Positions 10,380-21,851 of a DNA stretch of 64,000 bases are shown here, piece by piece. How positions within the stretch are numbered: the first letter of the stretch is position 1; the number at the start of each line of letters is the position of its first letter. The stretch lies in the NCBI GenBank assembly GCA_033297075.1, contig MU858112.1, forward strand, positions 1 to 64,000. The letters run 5' to 3'. The notes beneath the pieces were generated by a model, which saw only the letters and a program-made list of their open reading frames with translations, did not search any database and was not told the DNA's origin. Position numbers and translations under genes: made by a program. The stretch is from Rhypophila decipiens. Lineage: Eukaryota; Ascomycota; Sordariomycetes; Sordariales; Naviculisporaceae.

Positions 10380-11562
10380 GGGGAGGGTAAGGAGCTTCAT
10401 GGAGCAGGCTCTCCGCGATGATGGGTTCCGATACTTAATTGAATTTCTATATAGATGGGTTCGAGAGTTATGGTGGATGGATAGAGAAAGAGTGGTCAAG
10501 GCAGGACGGTGGCTATAATGCAGGCAATGGCGTTTCATTATTGATTGGCTATATCCCTACAATCATTTTCATGTTTCTTCTCGACAGAGCGGCTTGGGTT
10601 GATTTATAGAATGTTGTCTTTATGTCCAAAAAATTTAATACCAAATGTCGGGTCGTGTCCGCATCTACAACCTTGTCCGCATTGCATCTGTGCCAGTTTT
10701 CTCGTTAACCTAATATGCCAATTGATAGTGATGTTATCGCTGCTGTTGTCATCTAAACCTTTAACTTAAAAGGAATTGGCTTTGTGAACATGGGACAAAA
10801 GCGCCCAAAGTTCAATCTCATTCCACATTATTATGGACGGAAGCGGTGATCTTTCAGACCAGCGTCCTTGGTCGCGATTGAAGCTTGCCGAGCTTTCTGT
10901 TTGGAAGAAATCCTTATCTTATCGCACTTGTGCATTGTGACGTATCGGAGAGTCAGAAATTTGTGGCCGACAGCGCACTCGGTTGCGCACGGCGGCGCGC
11001 CTGCCGCCCAGCCGGCAAAAAGTTGGGACCACTGTGTGGTAATTGGGAGCAAGCGGGCGGCTGTGGCATGCACTGTACATTGTACAGCTCTGTCACTGGG
11101 CAGCCCCCTACCGGTAGACGCACAGTGGATGGAAAGTTAACCCCCGAATTAAGGTATGTCCCGCGGGCACTTCGAGGCCTGCCCACTCAATTTTCCCTTG
11201 CTCAAATCGACCATTACACGCCACCGGTTTTCTTTTCCCCTCGTCAACAACTGGCGATAAAACCTAGTCCACGGAGAGCTTAGATTGCAGCCATGATCTG
11301 ACACCCGTTGCCGCTGCTTCATTTCCAACTTCATCCTTGAATCTTTTGGTGTTGCTCACAGAGCTCCCCCTCCAAGACACTCGGCAACAGCGCGAGATCC
11401 CCGAAACCAGGAGTTCCATCCCATCACGCAGACTTGACCTTTGGTCTGACCTCCGCGACGCCCACGCTTTCCCCCGCTCCCACCGAACCTGCCGTTGACG
11501 TATTTAACAAGAGCGATTGTCTTGGATCCAACGCGCATTCTTCCTGTCATCCTCGTACCGCA
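10380..11562. other. Intergenic, 1.2 kb
   Basis: 3' flank of rer2 and upstream region of the ING-PHD gene. The last 200 bp are rich in C and T, as expected for a fungal leader. Nothing else recognised. Confidence 0.55.
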
Positions 11563-14321
11563 ATGAAGACAGCTAAACCGCCGCCGGCCGAGAACTCGGC
11601 TGGGTCGAGTCGCAGAGCCCAGCCAGTGCGCCAGACGCGAATCAACCCACCGCGAACATCGTCTCTCAATCGAAACAACTCACTCGCCAGTGAGCCCGTC
11701 CCTGCACAGCCGATCGACATCTTTCCGGGCATTACACACTTTGCCGATGCTATCACGGCCCTGCCAAAAGAATTGGTTCGCCACTTCACCCTGCTGAAGG
11801 AGGTCGACGCCAAGATCTTCACCCCCGAAGCTGCCCTCTTCAAGTATGTCGACGAAGCCCTCAAGTTGACCTCCCCCGAACCTACTCGATGGTCCAATGA
11901 CGATGCCGGGAGCGCTGCAGCCGCGTCGACGCCCAGCAGCGCTCGGAACAACGGCGCCGGGTTTGGGTCGAACGCGACTCACGCCCAAGCTCCCTCGGTC
12001 AGTGACTCGGGAAACCCTTCCATTTACGATTCCGCCAGTCTCTCTCGTCGCAATATGTTACAAGCAGCTATGGTAATGAAGGAGATGTTGGTGTCAATGG
12101 AAGAAAAGAACCACGTCATTACCACTGCCAACGAAGCTCTGCAGAAACAATTGTCGCGCATCGAGGACATCTGGCCGCACCTCGAGGGCGAGTTCAGCGA
12201 AGAGGCGAAATGGGGCAGCGACACACACTGGGCATACGTGGAGAACAGAGCTTCTAAAGCAACGCAGGCGCAAACAGAGCGGTCGCGACGTGATGGCGCC
12301 GCTGCTCTGTCTGCTGCCGCCCAGCAGCTTGCTGAAGAAGCCGCTGCTAGAAGCAGCGACCGGAAGCAAGCGCTGGCCGCGAAGAAGAACTCCAAAGCCC
12401 AAGCCCAAGCGGCCGAGGCCGAACCCGACGGGAAACCACTCGAGACAGGCAAGAAAGGGCCGGGCACTGGCAAATCGCGGAAAGCGCCTGCCGACCCTGC
12501 AGCGGTTGGCCTCGGCATCACCAATCCTCCCACTAGCAATGGGACACCAGCACCCAAACGGCGCGCAAAGGGGACCGCGCCGGCTGCTGCAGCGGATCGG
12601 GCGATGAGCACAGTCTTCGGAGCAGCTGCGCCGAAGCCCAAGACGACCAGTCCCAGAGAGACCCCAGTGCCGGAGCCTCCGACTGCTGGTAAGAAGCGCA
12701 AGGCGCTACCAACCTCCAGCGGACAAGCAAAGAAAAGGTATGCTCCTGTGTCACTATCATAGACTTTGGATTGTCGGCCTAGCTAACGAAATCCTCTAGC
12801 AGGACAACTGCAGCCATGTCGCCGTCGGTCGCATCGTCCCCCCTCCTCGCGAACTTCCCCGACAGCGCCAGAGTTGGGCGTAATTCCCCAGTCCCATTAC
12901 CACCTCAAGCTCGTCCTGCCTCTTCTCGCGCCCGAAAGAACTCGACCTCTACCCAACCCAACGGTGATGCTGCTCGGCAGCGACCCACCTCGGCAGCCTC
13001 AAATAACAAACACCTCAATGGGACGGTGATGAGTACCCCTATCGCAGACCAGCAGAGCAACTATGGAAGGGCGAACGCAGATACAAAAGCACAAAAGGAG
13101 TCAGGACTACCGATCCCCAGTGCGAGTAGTGAGCTCGAAGCTCAATTCAGGCCAGAAGCCGAGATACCTCCCCCTCCTCCGGATCCTTTATCAGCTATGA
13201 ACGGTAGCACAGTGAGTGGGCTCGGCATCATGGGGAATAACAAGAAAGAGGCGTCAGTCAAGATAGAAGAGCGTGAGACTACGAGGAAAGAGACGCCTGC
13301 ACTGCCGCCTACTCCCACAACGACGGTGACTACCACCAAAAGCGGCAGGGCAAGCAAACCAGCTACTCCCGCCGTGGCCACGTTTGCCGAAGCAGCGGGT
13401 GGTGCGACCATGTCGAGATCGAGGTCCTCGCGGAATGCCGCCGAATCGAAGAATGATAGCACCGGGGCCGCTGCAGCCGCGACAACAACAAAACGGTCAC
13501 ACAAAAAAGGGGCATCTTTATCTGCAGCGGCGGCGGCTACTGCACAGGCGGTGGCTGCTTCTGCTGCCCCACCTGCCTCTCACGATAAAGAGGCCGGTAG
13601 TGGCGGGAAGCACGCCAAAGATAAAGAGAAGGATAGAGACGCCCATCATCGAGAAGGCAGCGCCGTCGAGACTGGCCCCACCGGCAAAGGCGGCAAAGGA
13701 GCAGACGGTGGTTTATCCTCGGCGTCGTCTAGAAACGGTCCGGCCGCATCAAATTCCGGTTTCGGCAGCAGCTCCATAGTCTCGGGTGGTTTTTCGGGCC
13801 TCACAAGCGGGACACCGATTTCCTCGTCGTCTGCGAGTGGACACTCGGGGATTGGGGGCGTCGGTGGTAGTAACGGGAGGAATATCAACAGTCATGCCAA
13901 GAATTCATCTGCTGCGATGGCTGCGCAGGCGGCGGGCGGCACGACGACGGAAGATGACGATGATGATGCTGATATGGACGAGCAGAGGTATTGTTTCTGT
14001 AACGGGGTTAGTTATGGCGAGATGGTGGCTTGTGATGGGGATGGTTGTCCTCGGGAGTGGTTCCATCTTGAGTGTGTGGGGTTGAAGGTAGCTCCCAAGG
14101 GGAATGGTGAGTTTTCTTTTCTTTTTCTCTTTCTCTTTCTCTCAAAGGTTGTTGGGTTCATATCCATTTCAACCGTCCCCCCCTTTTTTTTGGCTATGTT
14201 GCTTTTTTTTGCATGGTTTATGGAAGATCAAGCGTGCTAACATTGTTTGATCATTTTTTTTTTAGCAAAATGGTATTGTGAGGACTGTAAAAAGAGGTTA
14301 CGTGCCAGCGAGCGGAGGTGA
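11563..14321 (+). CDS. ING-family PHD-finger chromatin protein (Pho23-like)
   Basis: Model: 11563-12737, 12803-14106, 14266-14321; 844 residues. The N-terminus (about 55-102, [20 protein letters not shown] followed by [10 protein letters not shown]) matches the ING N-terminal domain. The C-terminus (788-837) is a complete C4HC3 PHD finger: [26 protein letters not shown]. The last exon of 56 nt supplies the final two zinc ligands, so the 159 nt intron before it (GTGAGT..TTTAG) is required. ING proteins read H3K4me3 and direct histone deacetylase (Rpd3L/Pho23) or acetyltransferase complexes; I favour Pho23 from the N-terminal spacing, with lower certainty. The central 600 residues are low-complexity Ala/Ser/Thr/Lys-rich and predicted disordered. 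The first intron ends in a tandem acceptor TAGCAG, giving two forms differing by one serine. Confidence 0.87.
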
Positions 14322-15386
14322 TGTGCTTCTTTCTGGTCGATCATGTCTAAAGCAAACACTACCGATACGACATGCCAAGCACACACATGTGGAATTTTGG
14401 TTCACTTGACCGGATAGCAGCTCGATGTCAGGTTGGTGTAATAAGTGTTGGTTGTGCTTGGGTTGCGTTGTTTATATAACGATGATGGGTGTTTGCTTTA
14501 TCAATACCTGCTGGAAACCTTGGCTCTTGTCCTCGTCGCGTTAGGTCCTGGACATGGGATTTAAGCATGGGATGAGACAGGTATTTGTTTGTTCATTTTC
14601 TTTTGCTTGTTTGTTTGTTTTAATATCACGTACATACAGAGGTTTTAGATAAAGCCTAGGTTCTTGTTTCTGGGTTGGTACTTGGTAATACCAGTGGTTG
14701 ATGGTGTTGGTGTTGGTTGGCTTTCGATGGGTTTGGTTTATCTCTCCTACTTTACACCGGAGTCGATTAATTTACTTTGCTTATTCCACCTTGATTCTTC
14801 ATTCTCCGGCATAGCTTGCTTGTGCTAAACATTTCCCATTTGTTTATCCGCGCGTGTTTTGTTTTCTGGCATCAGTCGCTTGTAAGTGGTAAAAGGCTAG
14901 CCATTCTTATGATATATCTTGCTTCGTAGCCACCCGGTCGGTATAAAGGCATTGGACTTGATCATCGTCATGTAGCATTATGTTGTTGCAACTTGGAGCT
15001 GTGTGAGTGCTCTTCATTGTCTTGTATTCTAAATGGTGTGTGTTTTATACCTTTGCATGCCACTGTGGTGGTGAGAACATAACAGCGAATTCTTGCCTTG
15101 TGCGGATATATGTGACTATAGTACAGAGACACGACAGACAGTCGTAGAGGATAGCAGACTGGAACTGGAGTTCAATGACCATTGACCGCCCAGTAGGTAC
15201 TCTCGATGGTTGCTTATAGAGCCTCTGGCAGTCTGGTGGGCGGAATATATTGTCAGTTCAACAAAAGGTGCTCCTTCAGACGAGCGTGTGTAAGTTCTGG
15301 GAGCCCCAGTGATAGGCCATATCTTGGTGCGCTCCCCAATTCCGACACTATCAACAATAACTTGCTACTTAGCAGCATATTTGCAT

Positions 15387-15603
15387 CCGATCAATCAATC
15401 CAAGTAGGTACCCAGTCTTATTGTAATACATCGCGAGATGGCTGAGAAATAGAGCTGACCTTCAGTTCGTACTGAAATGGATGTGCTAAACCCGAAAACT
15501 AGTTGAACACCTTCATTTCAGTAAGAACTGAAGGCCAGCTTCTTTTTCGCAGCCATCTCACGATGTTTTACAATAAGACTTGGAAACTTGGTTGGTTGAT
15601 CGG
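15387..15603. repeat. Degenerate inverted repeat with about 97 bp arms
   Basis: Left arm 15387-15485 and right arm 15508-15603 are reverse complements with scattered, mainly C/T and G/A differences, around a 22 bp spacer. Shared blocks include CCGATCAAYCAA, AGTCTTATTGTAA, GAGATGGCTG and CCTTCAGTTC. Weaker pairing continues outward to about 15337 and 15640. Each arm holds a mini-hairpin TTCAGT-(4 nt)-ACTGAA. A third, partial copy in the orientation of the right arm lies at 15669-15736. It looks like a decayed foldback or MITE. Confidence 0.85.
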
Positions 15604-15993
15604 ATATAAATATAAAGCAAGGTTTTGTTAATGGAGTTGGAATTGTTGAGTTGACGATAGCCATCTAAGTGAGAACTGAAGGCAAGCCATATTGCCGAGC
15701 CATGTTGGGATGTGATGCGATGAGACTTGGAACTTGAATAAATGGAAGTAACATATAAGGTATTATTACCCGGACTGTTGGTTTAAAGGTGAGGGAATCT
15801 CGCAACTCTCGGCCGGGGACTGGAAGCCTTTTGTATCGAAAAAAAAGCGTCTCTCGGGGCTTTTCCGGTGAATGACTCTTTCAATTGGAGTCTAGCAAAG
15901 TTTGCGAGAATGTCATCATGGCTGCGCAATTGAAGCGACAAAATCCACAACGTTAAAGCCGGTCTAGCAAAGTAAAGTCTATTTGGAACATTG

Positions 15994-16281
15994 TCAACGT
16001 GGTGCCCCCATTGGCGTTTTTGGGTTTTGCAATATGGGTACTGTGGCTTCACGCGAAGCCAGGAACCTTTTCAGAAGAACCACCTCGAATTCGCCATGTT
16101 CCATGATGTGCGACATCCAGCGTTCTGGTTCATCCTCATCAGGTCTCATGGAGTCGACGAGGCGAGGAAGCATCATGTTGATGATGTCCTGTGCTCCGGG
16201 GATGGTTCATCTTCGTGACTGAGTAATGTTCAGCTCGTACCAGTCGCCTTCTTCTTTTCCTTCCCCCAGTGATAGTTGTCA
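15994..16281 (-). pseudogene. Possible relic of a coding sequence
   Basis: The minus-strand frame 15994-16206 reads with a protein-like composition (for example MMLPRLVDSMRPDEDEPERW, then SHIMEHGEFEVVLLKRFLAS). The same frame continues upstream through two TGA codons (16207-16209 and 16279-16281), each one C-to-T change from CGA (Arg). I could not assign a family, and no intron cleanly removes both stops. It may be a RIP-damaged gene fragment or chance. Confidence 0.25.
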
Positions 16282-19200
16282 AACGAGGAGCGAGGTGAGA
16301 ATGTCAACACCAAGAAAGGACGAGCACAAAGTTCTCAATCTTGTCCAGGTCGACCATGCGGAGTTATTGTCGGGTAATGATGTTCCCCTTGATGCTCCAC
16401 GTTCGGCGCGATTCCAGCCATTTCTTTCGTAATTCGCACCAAGTTACACGCCAAGTTGTCAACTTCCTAGTCTGGAATCTGGATGTGTCTGGACCGTCGG
16501 TCGACAAGGGGAAAGTCTGAGTTTTGCCCTGGAAATCTCGCCCGATCCTCGTCCCACAGTGGGCTCCTTAGCTCAGGTCCTAAGATTCTATCCGAGTCCC
16601 CGGATGAGACTCGCCTCGATCCGTATTCCGTAATCCTGACTGCCGTTATGTCACACGGGTCGTCGATTGGGCCAGGTGTTGAATCTGTGGGGAAACCTTG
16701 TAGCCAAGTGCCAGCAGGGCCGTGAAAAAAAAGTTGAGGCTGCCTCTAAAGTCTGAACTTCGTTAGCTCTTGGCGGCTTGAAGCGGCTCCCCCGGATTTT
16801 TTTGGGTGTGCATCAAGCCGGGCCAGGGGTCCATGTCAGCGCTTGGCGGCCCCGTCCCAAGCGAATGATCACGACCACGTGAACACATGAGCCTCTTTGT
16901 CCGTTGTCTTGGCACAGTGAGAGCCCCTGATCATCTTCAGACCTGTCGCTTCGTGGTCTCGGGAATGGCATGCAAAGTGCGCAACAAGCAACGCTGGGTT
17001 AGGACTTGCGGGAGCGCCCGAGACGATTGGAGGGATCTTCAGCTGTCAGTGATCTGTCTGATGACGGAGCAAGATCGGATGCTCAGCTTCTTGCCCGAGC
17101 TGACTGTGCAGGTGCTGAATCCGTACCCATATGCTGCATGTTGATGTTTACCGTATCCGCACATTTGCCTATGGAAGAGTGCGAATCCGGCGGCGGAAAG
17201 CCTCAATCTTATGGCCCAGCCGCCCGCGACCCAATTCCCAAGACGAACATTTGGCTTGGTGAGACCATGAGTCACTACACTAGTGTGGTTTGGTTGAGGC
17301 TCCATCAGCGGAGTACATACGGGAGCTTCCCCGGCCCGTGAAGGTTCTCATGAAAAATTTTCTAGTGTTTGCAAGTTTGCTCGAGAACCCGTTCTGGCAG
17401 GTGTAATCTGCAGTGTCCTTGTCGTGTCTGACTCTGGAGGATGAGAAGTTGAGATCGTGTTCAATTTGGATGATCCATAGGGCTACCGGGAAGGAACGAC
17501 GTCGGCTGGATTACATAATGGATTGAAAGGATCACCACCACCATCAGCCCATGAATGGTCCAACGTTTTCCATGAAATAAATTGGCATCAATACGGAATA
17601 CAGACAGCCGCCAACTCTAGGTCCCATGACTTGTCTCGTGCCAGACTATTCCTCTCCATTGGAGTCCATTTATCCCCTGAGGAACCCAGTTACCCCGTAC
17701 TTTTGTTACACTATCCGTACGTGCCAAGCGAGCGGTGAAGTGATGGATAACGGATCCTTTTGCCTTGATCAAAGCCAAACAACGCTCCAGATGGTGGCAC
17801 GGGATCAATTCTCCATTGCAATAACAGAGAGCTAAGGCCGCAAATGTTGGACCATGTAACTTTTCACACGCTATACGCCGGTACCCATAAAGAGAAAAAT
17901 GTAGACTTGGCCCCCTGACAGGATTCGTTGGTGGATGGTGGTTTCGCGTACAAATCCATTACGTACCGAAAGCTTGACCAGCTACACCGATGATGTTATG
18001 GCATGTCATGGAAACTCGGGTATTTTGGCGATTGGGGCAGCGGCAAGGTCACGTTTCCAGCATGCTTTTTGCTGGCACCTGCTGGGCGGAACGGTTCTTG
18101 GCGCTGGAACCCATCAAGATTGAATTCACATCATTCTCAGCCAGCCTTTGCAAGATTTCGTCAGTTCCTCGCCGTTTCGCGCCTTCTCGCTTTCAAATTG
18201 TTCCTACCGGTATTTTCAGGTCCGGCATACGGAGTACCCAGCGTCGCAAACAAGGCAATTCGGGATTGGAGATTGGCTCCATGTCGGCATACGGATACCT
18301 ATCCGTCTGTGCATCACGTCACTCCCTGATTCAGTCCAGGGACAGCATCCTCGCTCCCGTCATCTCAAAGGCCACTGCATCCCACTCACCACCACGCAGC
18401 AAACACATGCACCAACAATGCAAAATAACCTGGCTTGGTAACAATAAAATTTTTGTGCTACCATCTGGCGGGTCGGAGTCAATCCTGCCAAGGTGAAAAA
18501 CAGGAGTGCTCCACGGAGATCCATCTTTCCCATTTTATTTTTCTTACGCAGCATAATCCACTTTACCGTCAACTGATCATCACGTTGGCACTTTTTACGG
18601 GGTCCGCCCTGGCATGGCCCGCCATACCACTGGAGCCAGGCTGGGCGTATCCGTTACCGTCGCAAGGATGGACCGTCCACTGCAGAGCCCTTCTTGGGGC
18701 GGTAACCGGGCATTCCCAGGCGTGCGAGGGCTGTATTATGCACTGAAGCATCCCATATTTCAGTCTAGAAGGGCATTTGTCGGCTTAGGTATTCCGAGCG
18801 TATTGCGGTGGTGGCATTCTGTAGTTTTAGTGCACTTTTTACAAAGTTGCGAGCCAGAGAAACGGAGAGAAAGATTTTGTTAGCCGCGGTCGACCCTCCC
18901 GCCTGATGTGTCCGCCCCGTTCTCGGTCGCCTGTTTCGCCAGAATGGCAGAATCTCGCCCCGGGTGCTCCTTGGTCGTTGACGTATTTAGGTCAACAGTC
19001 ACACCTTTGCCACACTGCCGTTGTTTATCATGTTGACATTTTATATCAATTCCAGACGCTGTGCAACCACAACTACAATTTCGACACTCGATACACTATC
19101 ATCATCCGAAATTCCAACTCTCTCTCTTGACTCAACTTGCTCTTTTGTACACATTCTCTGTACACGTACCAGAGTCAAGTCAAGCATTTGCCGGGATCTA

Positions 19201-19798
19201 GAAACAAGCATCCCCTAACCTTTTCAGCATCAACGACGACCCGTCGATCCAAACGGATTTAACCCACAGACGAAGCCCTTGATCTTGGACCATCCAATAT
19301 CCCGGGAGCTAAGAATCACGACTGCGGATCCAAAGACCCAAGAGGCCCAAAGACAAGCTCGCACTTCCCCGCTCCAGCGATCGAGAGGTTTTCTTGTTAC
19401 CTAACAAGCTGCTTCTTTGACTAATAGAAAGGCACCGGACCACCTCCTGCCTTTTCTTTGCCGCTGGTTCTTTGTGAGACAAGGAGCCGGAACTATACAG
19501 CAGCCCTTGCCAGCGCAGAACTTTGGACGTTACCCAACACTTTTGGTGCAATATTCCCGTCGCGTCAAGGTGACTTTCCCGTCTCGGTCTGAGCGTGAAG
19601 CTTCTTTCGAGAGAAGGTTCTGCCTGCCCCTTGCCGCCTTGTGCACCTGCCACTTGTAACTGTCGCCATATCCGTTCTGGATCGCGAAGCACCTGACTGC
19701 ATCGTATCCATCCAGTAACGCCAGTAACGGTATCCATTACAGACCAAGCCGGGGCCCAAGCCCAATCTCCCCCAGTCCCATCCCTAGCAAAAACAACC

Positions 19799-21851
19799 AT
19801 GGCTGTTTCGGCCACCCATCCTCTTCCTCACCACCGACACACTCCCAGTCCAGACCACCACTTCCTCTCACCAAGGGTACCGTTGCACAACGATTGCGTG
19901 TCTGACTACTTAACCATGGCCGACCCTGTCCGCCCGACGACCCCGGACCGGGTCTCTCGATCCTCATTCTCATCGCTCCGAGAGAACGAAAACACCCTGA
20001 CCCAGGACTTTACCCACTCCAAGTTGTCTTCGTATGTCGCTAGTGACGAAGAGGCGGTTGAAGATTCAACTACACACCACACCACAGACCCCAAGCCCTC
20101 TCCTCCCATCAATACCCGCGAGCTCGACATGATCCAGACGCAGACTCAGTTCCAGCCACCCGTCACCAAGCCCAACAGCAGGCTCCTGGGCTACTGGACT
20201 CCTGCCGATAGCTTCAGGGGCTGGAAGGAGATTCAGGTCAAGGGGAAGTTCGCCAGCAAGAGCTTCAGCGATCTGAAAATTCTGAACCAGTCGTGGAGCC
20301 CTCCGCCGTTCCCCAAGAAACATGTCAACAAGAATAGGGCCAACCCGCCTGGCGAAGCTCCCATCGAGAGGCTTCCATTTGAGATTCTTAGTAAGTTCTC
20401 TCTCTTTTTTTTTCTTCCAAAAATATTTGCTGACCACTAGTGCAGCTTCCATCATTAACCGACTCGTGCTCGACATCCCTCCGAATGGAGTCACTCGACG
20501 AAACATCGACTTGATGTCGCTCCTGCTGACGTCCAAGACGCTGCACTTTGCAACGCTCGAGTCGTTGTACAGCAGGATCACCATCCCCCACAGCCGCATC
20601 TTCCACAAATTCCTCACTCACATCGCGGCGCACCCTCCTCTAGGCACCATTGTGAGGCGCATCGACTTCTGCCACTTTAACCCCTCGCAGCTGTTCATGT
20701 CGGCAGCCGAGCGGTCTTCGGCCCGCAACTTGACATCCGAGACGCTCCTTCAATGCCTCGAGCTCACCCCCCACTTGCAGGAGTTCCTCGCTCAGGAGTA
20801 CATCGATGATGATCTCAGCGCCGAGGTCCTCCAGAAACTTTTCCTTGGTCTGCCCCGGCTCCAAGCCGTCGACTTCTGCGGTTGCAGCTCCGAGAAGTTC
20901 AAGAAGGCCTTTACGTCGATAGTAACGCCCGATTGGCCGACCGAACTCTCGATCCGTCGTTTGTCGATGCACAAGTGCCTGAACCTCCCCTCGGCCGTAT
21001 TCGAGACGATCCTCCCACGACTGGCCCACGTCACTCACCTCGACCTGGCCGGCACCCGCGTTACCGACGCAGCCCTCGCCGCCATTCCCGAGACTGCCCG
21101 CATCACCCACCTGAACCTCGCCAAGTGTAAGTTGCTCTCGGCGCGGGCGGTGATCGACTTCTTGACGAACCACCCGGCTGTGAAGGAGCTCAAGTTCCTC
21201 AGCCTGTCCACCGACGCGAGGACCCACCAGATGCTGGACGTCCAAGACGTCACCGAGCTACTCCTCATTCTCCCCAATAGCCTCAAGTCGCTGAGCTTGA
21301 AGGGCAGCCGCATGGACGCCTCGCACATCGACCTCCTCCTCCCACTGACCAAGCATCTCGAGGAGCTGGCCCTTGGCCGCGCACTCAAGTTGTCGGATGT
21401 CAACCGCCTATTTGTCCCCGATGCACCAGCTGCCGGAAAGAGGGACGAGGATAGTATGGACGTCGACGAAGAGCCATGGGTGCAGCCCACGCTCAAATTC
21501 ATCGATCTGTCAGACTTCTGGGGAACTGAGCTTGACCTCCCTTACCTGTTCAGCCGGGACTGCGTCATCCTGCGCCAGAAGTCGGAGCCGTTGGAGGTTG
21601 TCGAGGTCGCCGAGGACGTCTTCAAGCGCGTCAGCAAGAGCCATGGCGCCCTGAAGCAGATCGGATGGCGCACCTCGGAGGTCGGCAGCCGTGGGTGGCT
21701 GGTGCGCGAGAGTCTCTCGGGTGGCGCCAAGGATGACGGGTGCCGTGCCTGGAAGATGGGTGCCGAGAGCTGGGGCATGAGGAAGATTCCTGTTGCGAAG
21801 GCCGAGGTCGGTGGCATGTATGGCTTCATGATGTTTGCGCGGAAGTTGTAA
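19799..21851 (+). CDS. F-box-like protein with leucine-rich repeats
   Basis: Model: 19799-20390, 20446-21851; 665 residues. The 55 nt intron (GTAAGT, CTGAC, GCAG) splits the F-box-like motif: the spliced product reads IERLPFEILTSIINRLVLDI and later LLLTSKTLHFATLESLYS (about residues 188-240). Downstream are irregular leucine-rich repeats (for example LRRLS-type blocks around LSMHKCLNLPSAV, HLDLAGTRVTDAALAAI, HLNLAKCKLLSARAV, LKSLSLKGSRMDASHI), followed by an acidic DSMDVDEEP linker and a conserved C-terminal block ending in MYGFMMFARKL. The first 180 residues are Ser/Thr/Pro-rich. The likely role is substrate adaptor of an SCF ubiquitin ligase; the substrate is unknown. The start at 19799 has a good context (AACAACCATGG); a second in-frame ATG at 19916 is possible. 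Confidence 0.78.

Larger units (their letters stand above)
14322..19798. other. Gene-poor stretch, 5.5 kb
   Basis: 3' flank of the ING-PHD gene, then a degenerate inverted repeat (15387-15736), a coding-looking minus-strand fragment (15994-16281), a TACGGAGTA motif at 18228-18236 and a long C/T-rich leader (about 19230-19798) before the F-box gene. No intact gene recognised. Confidence 0.5.

Noticed and set aside
12024..12701. 225-codon antisense frame in the ING-PHD gene
   Set aside because: Same reason: Ala/Lys-rich sense coding leaves the antisense open. No recognisable product.
16887..17341. Overlapping + frames of 85 and 111 codons
   Set aside because: Two frames open over the same stretch, neither with a recognisable domain; a composition effect.
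17990..18496. 168-codon + frame in the gene-poor region
   Set aside because: Overlaps other open frames on both strands and has no domain, signal peptide or codon pattern like the real genes.
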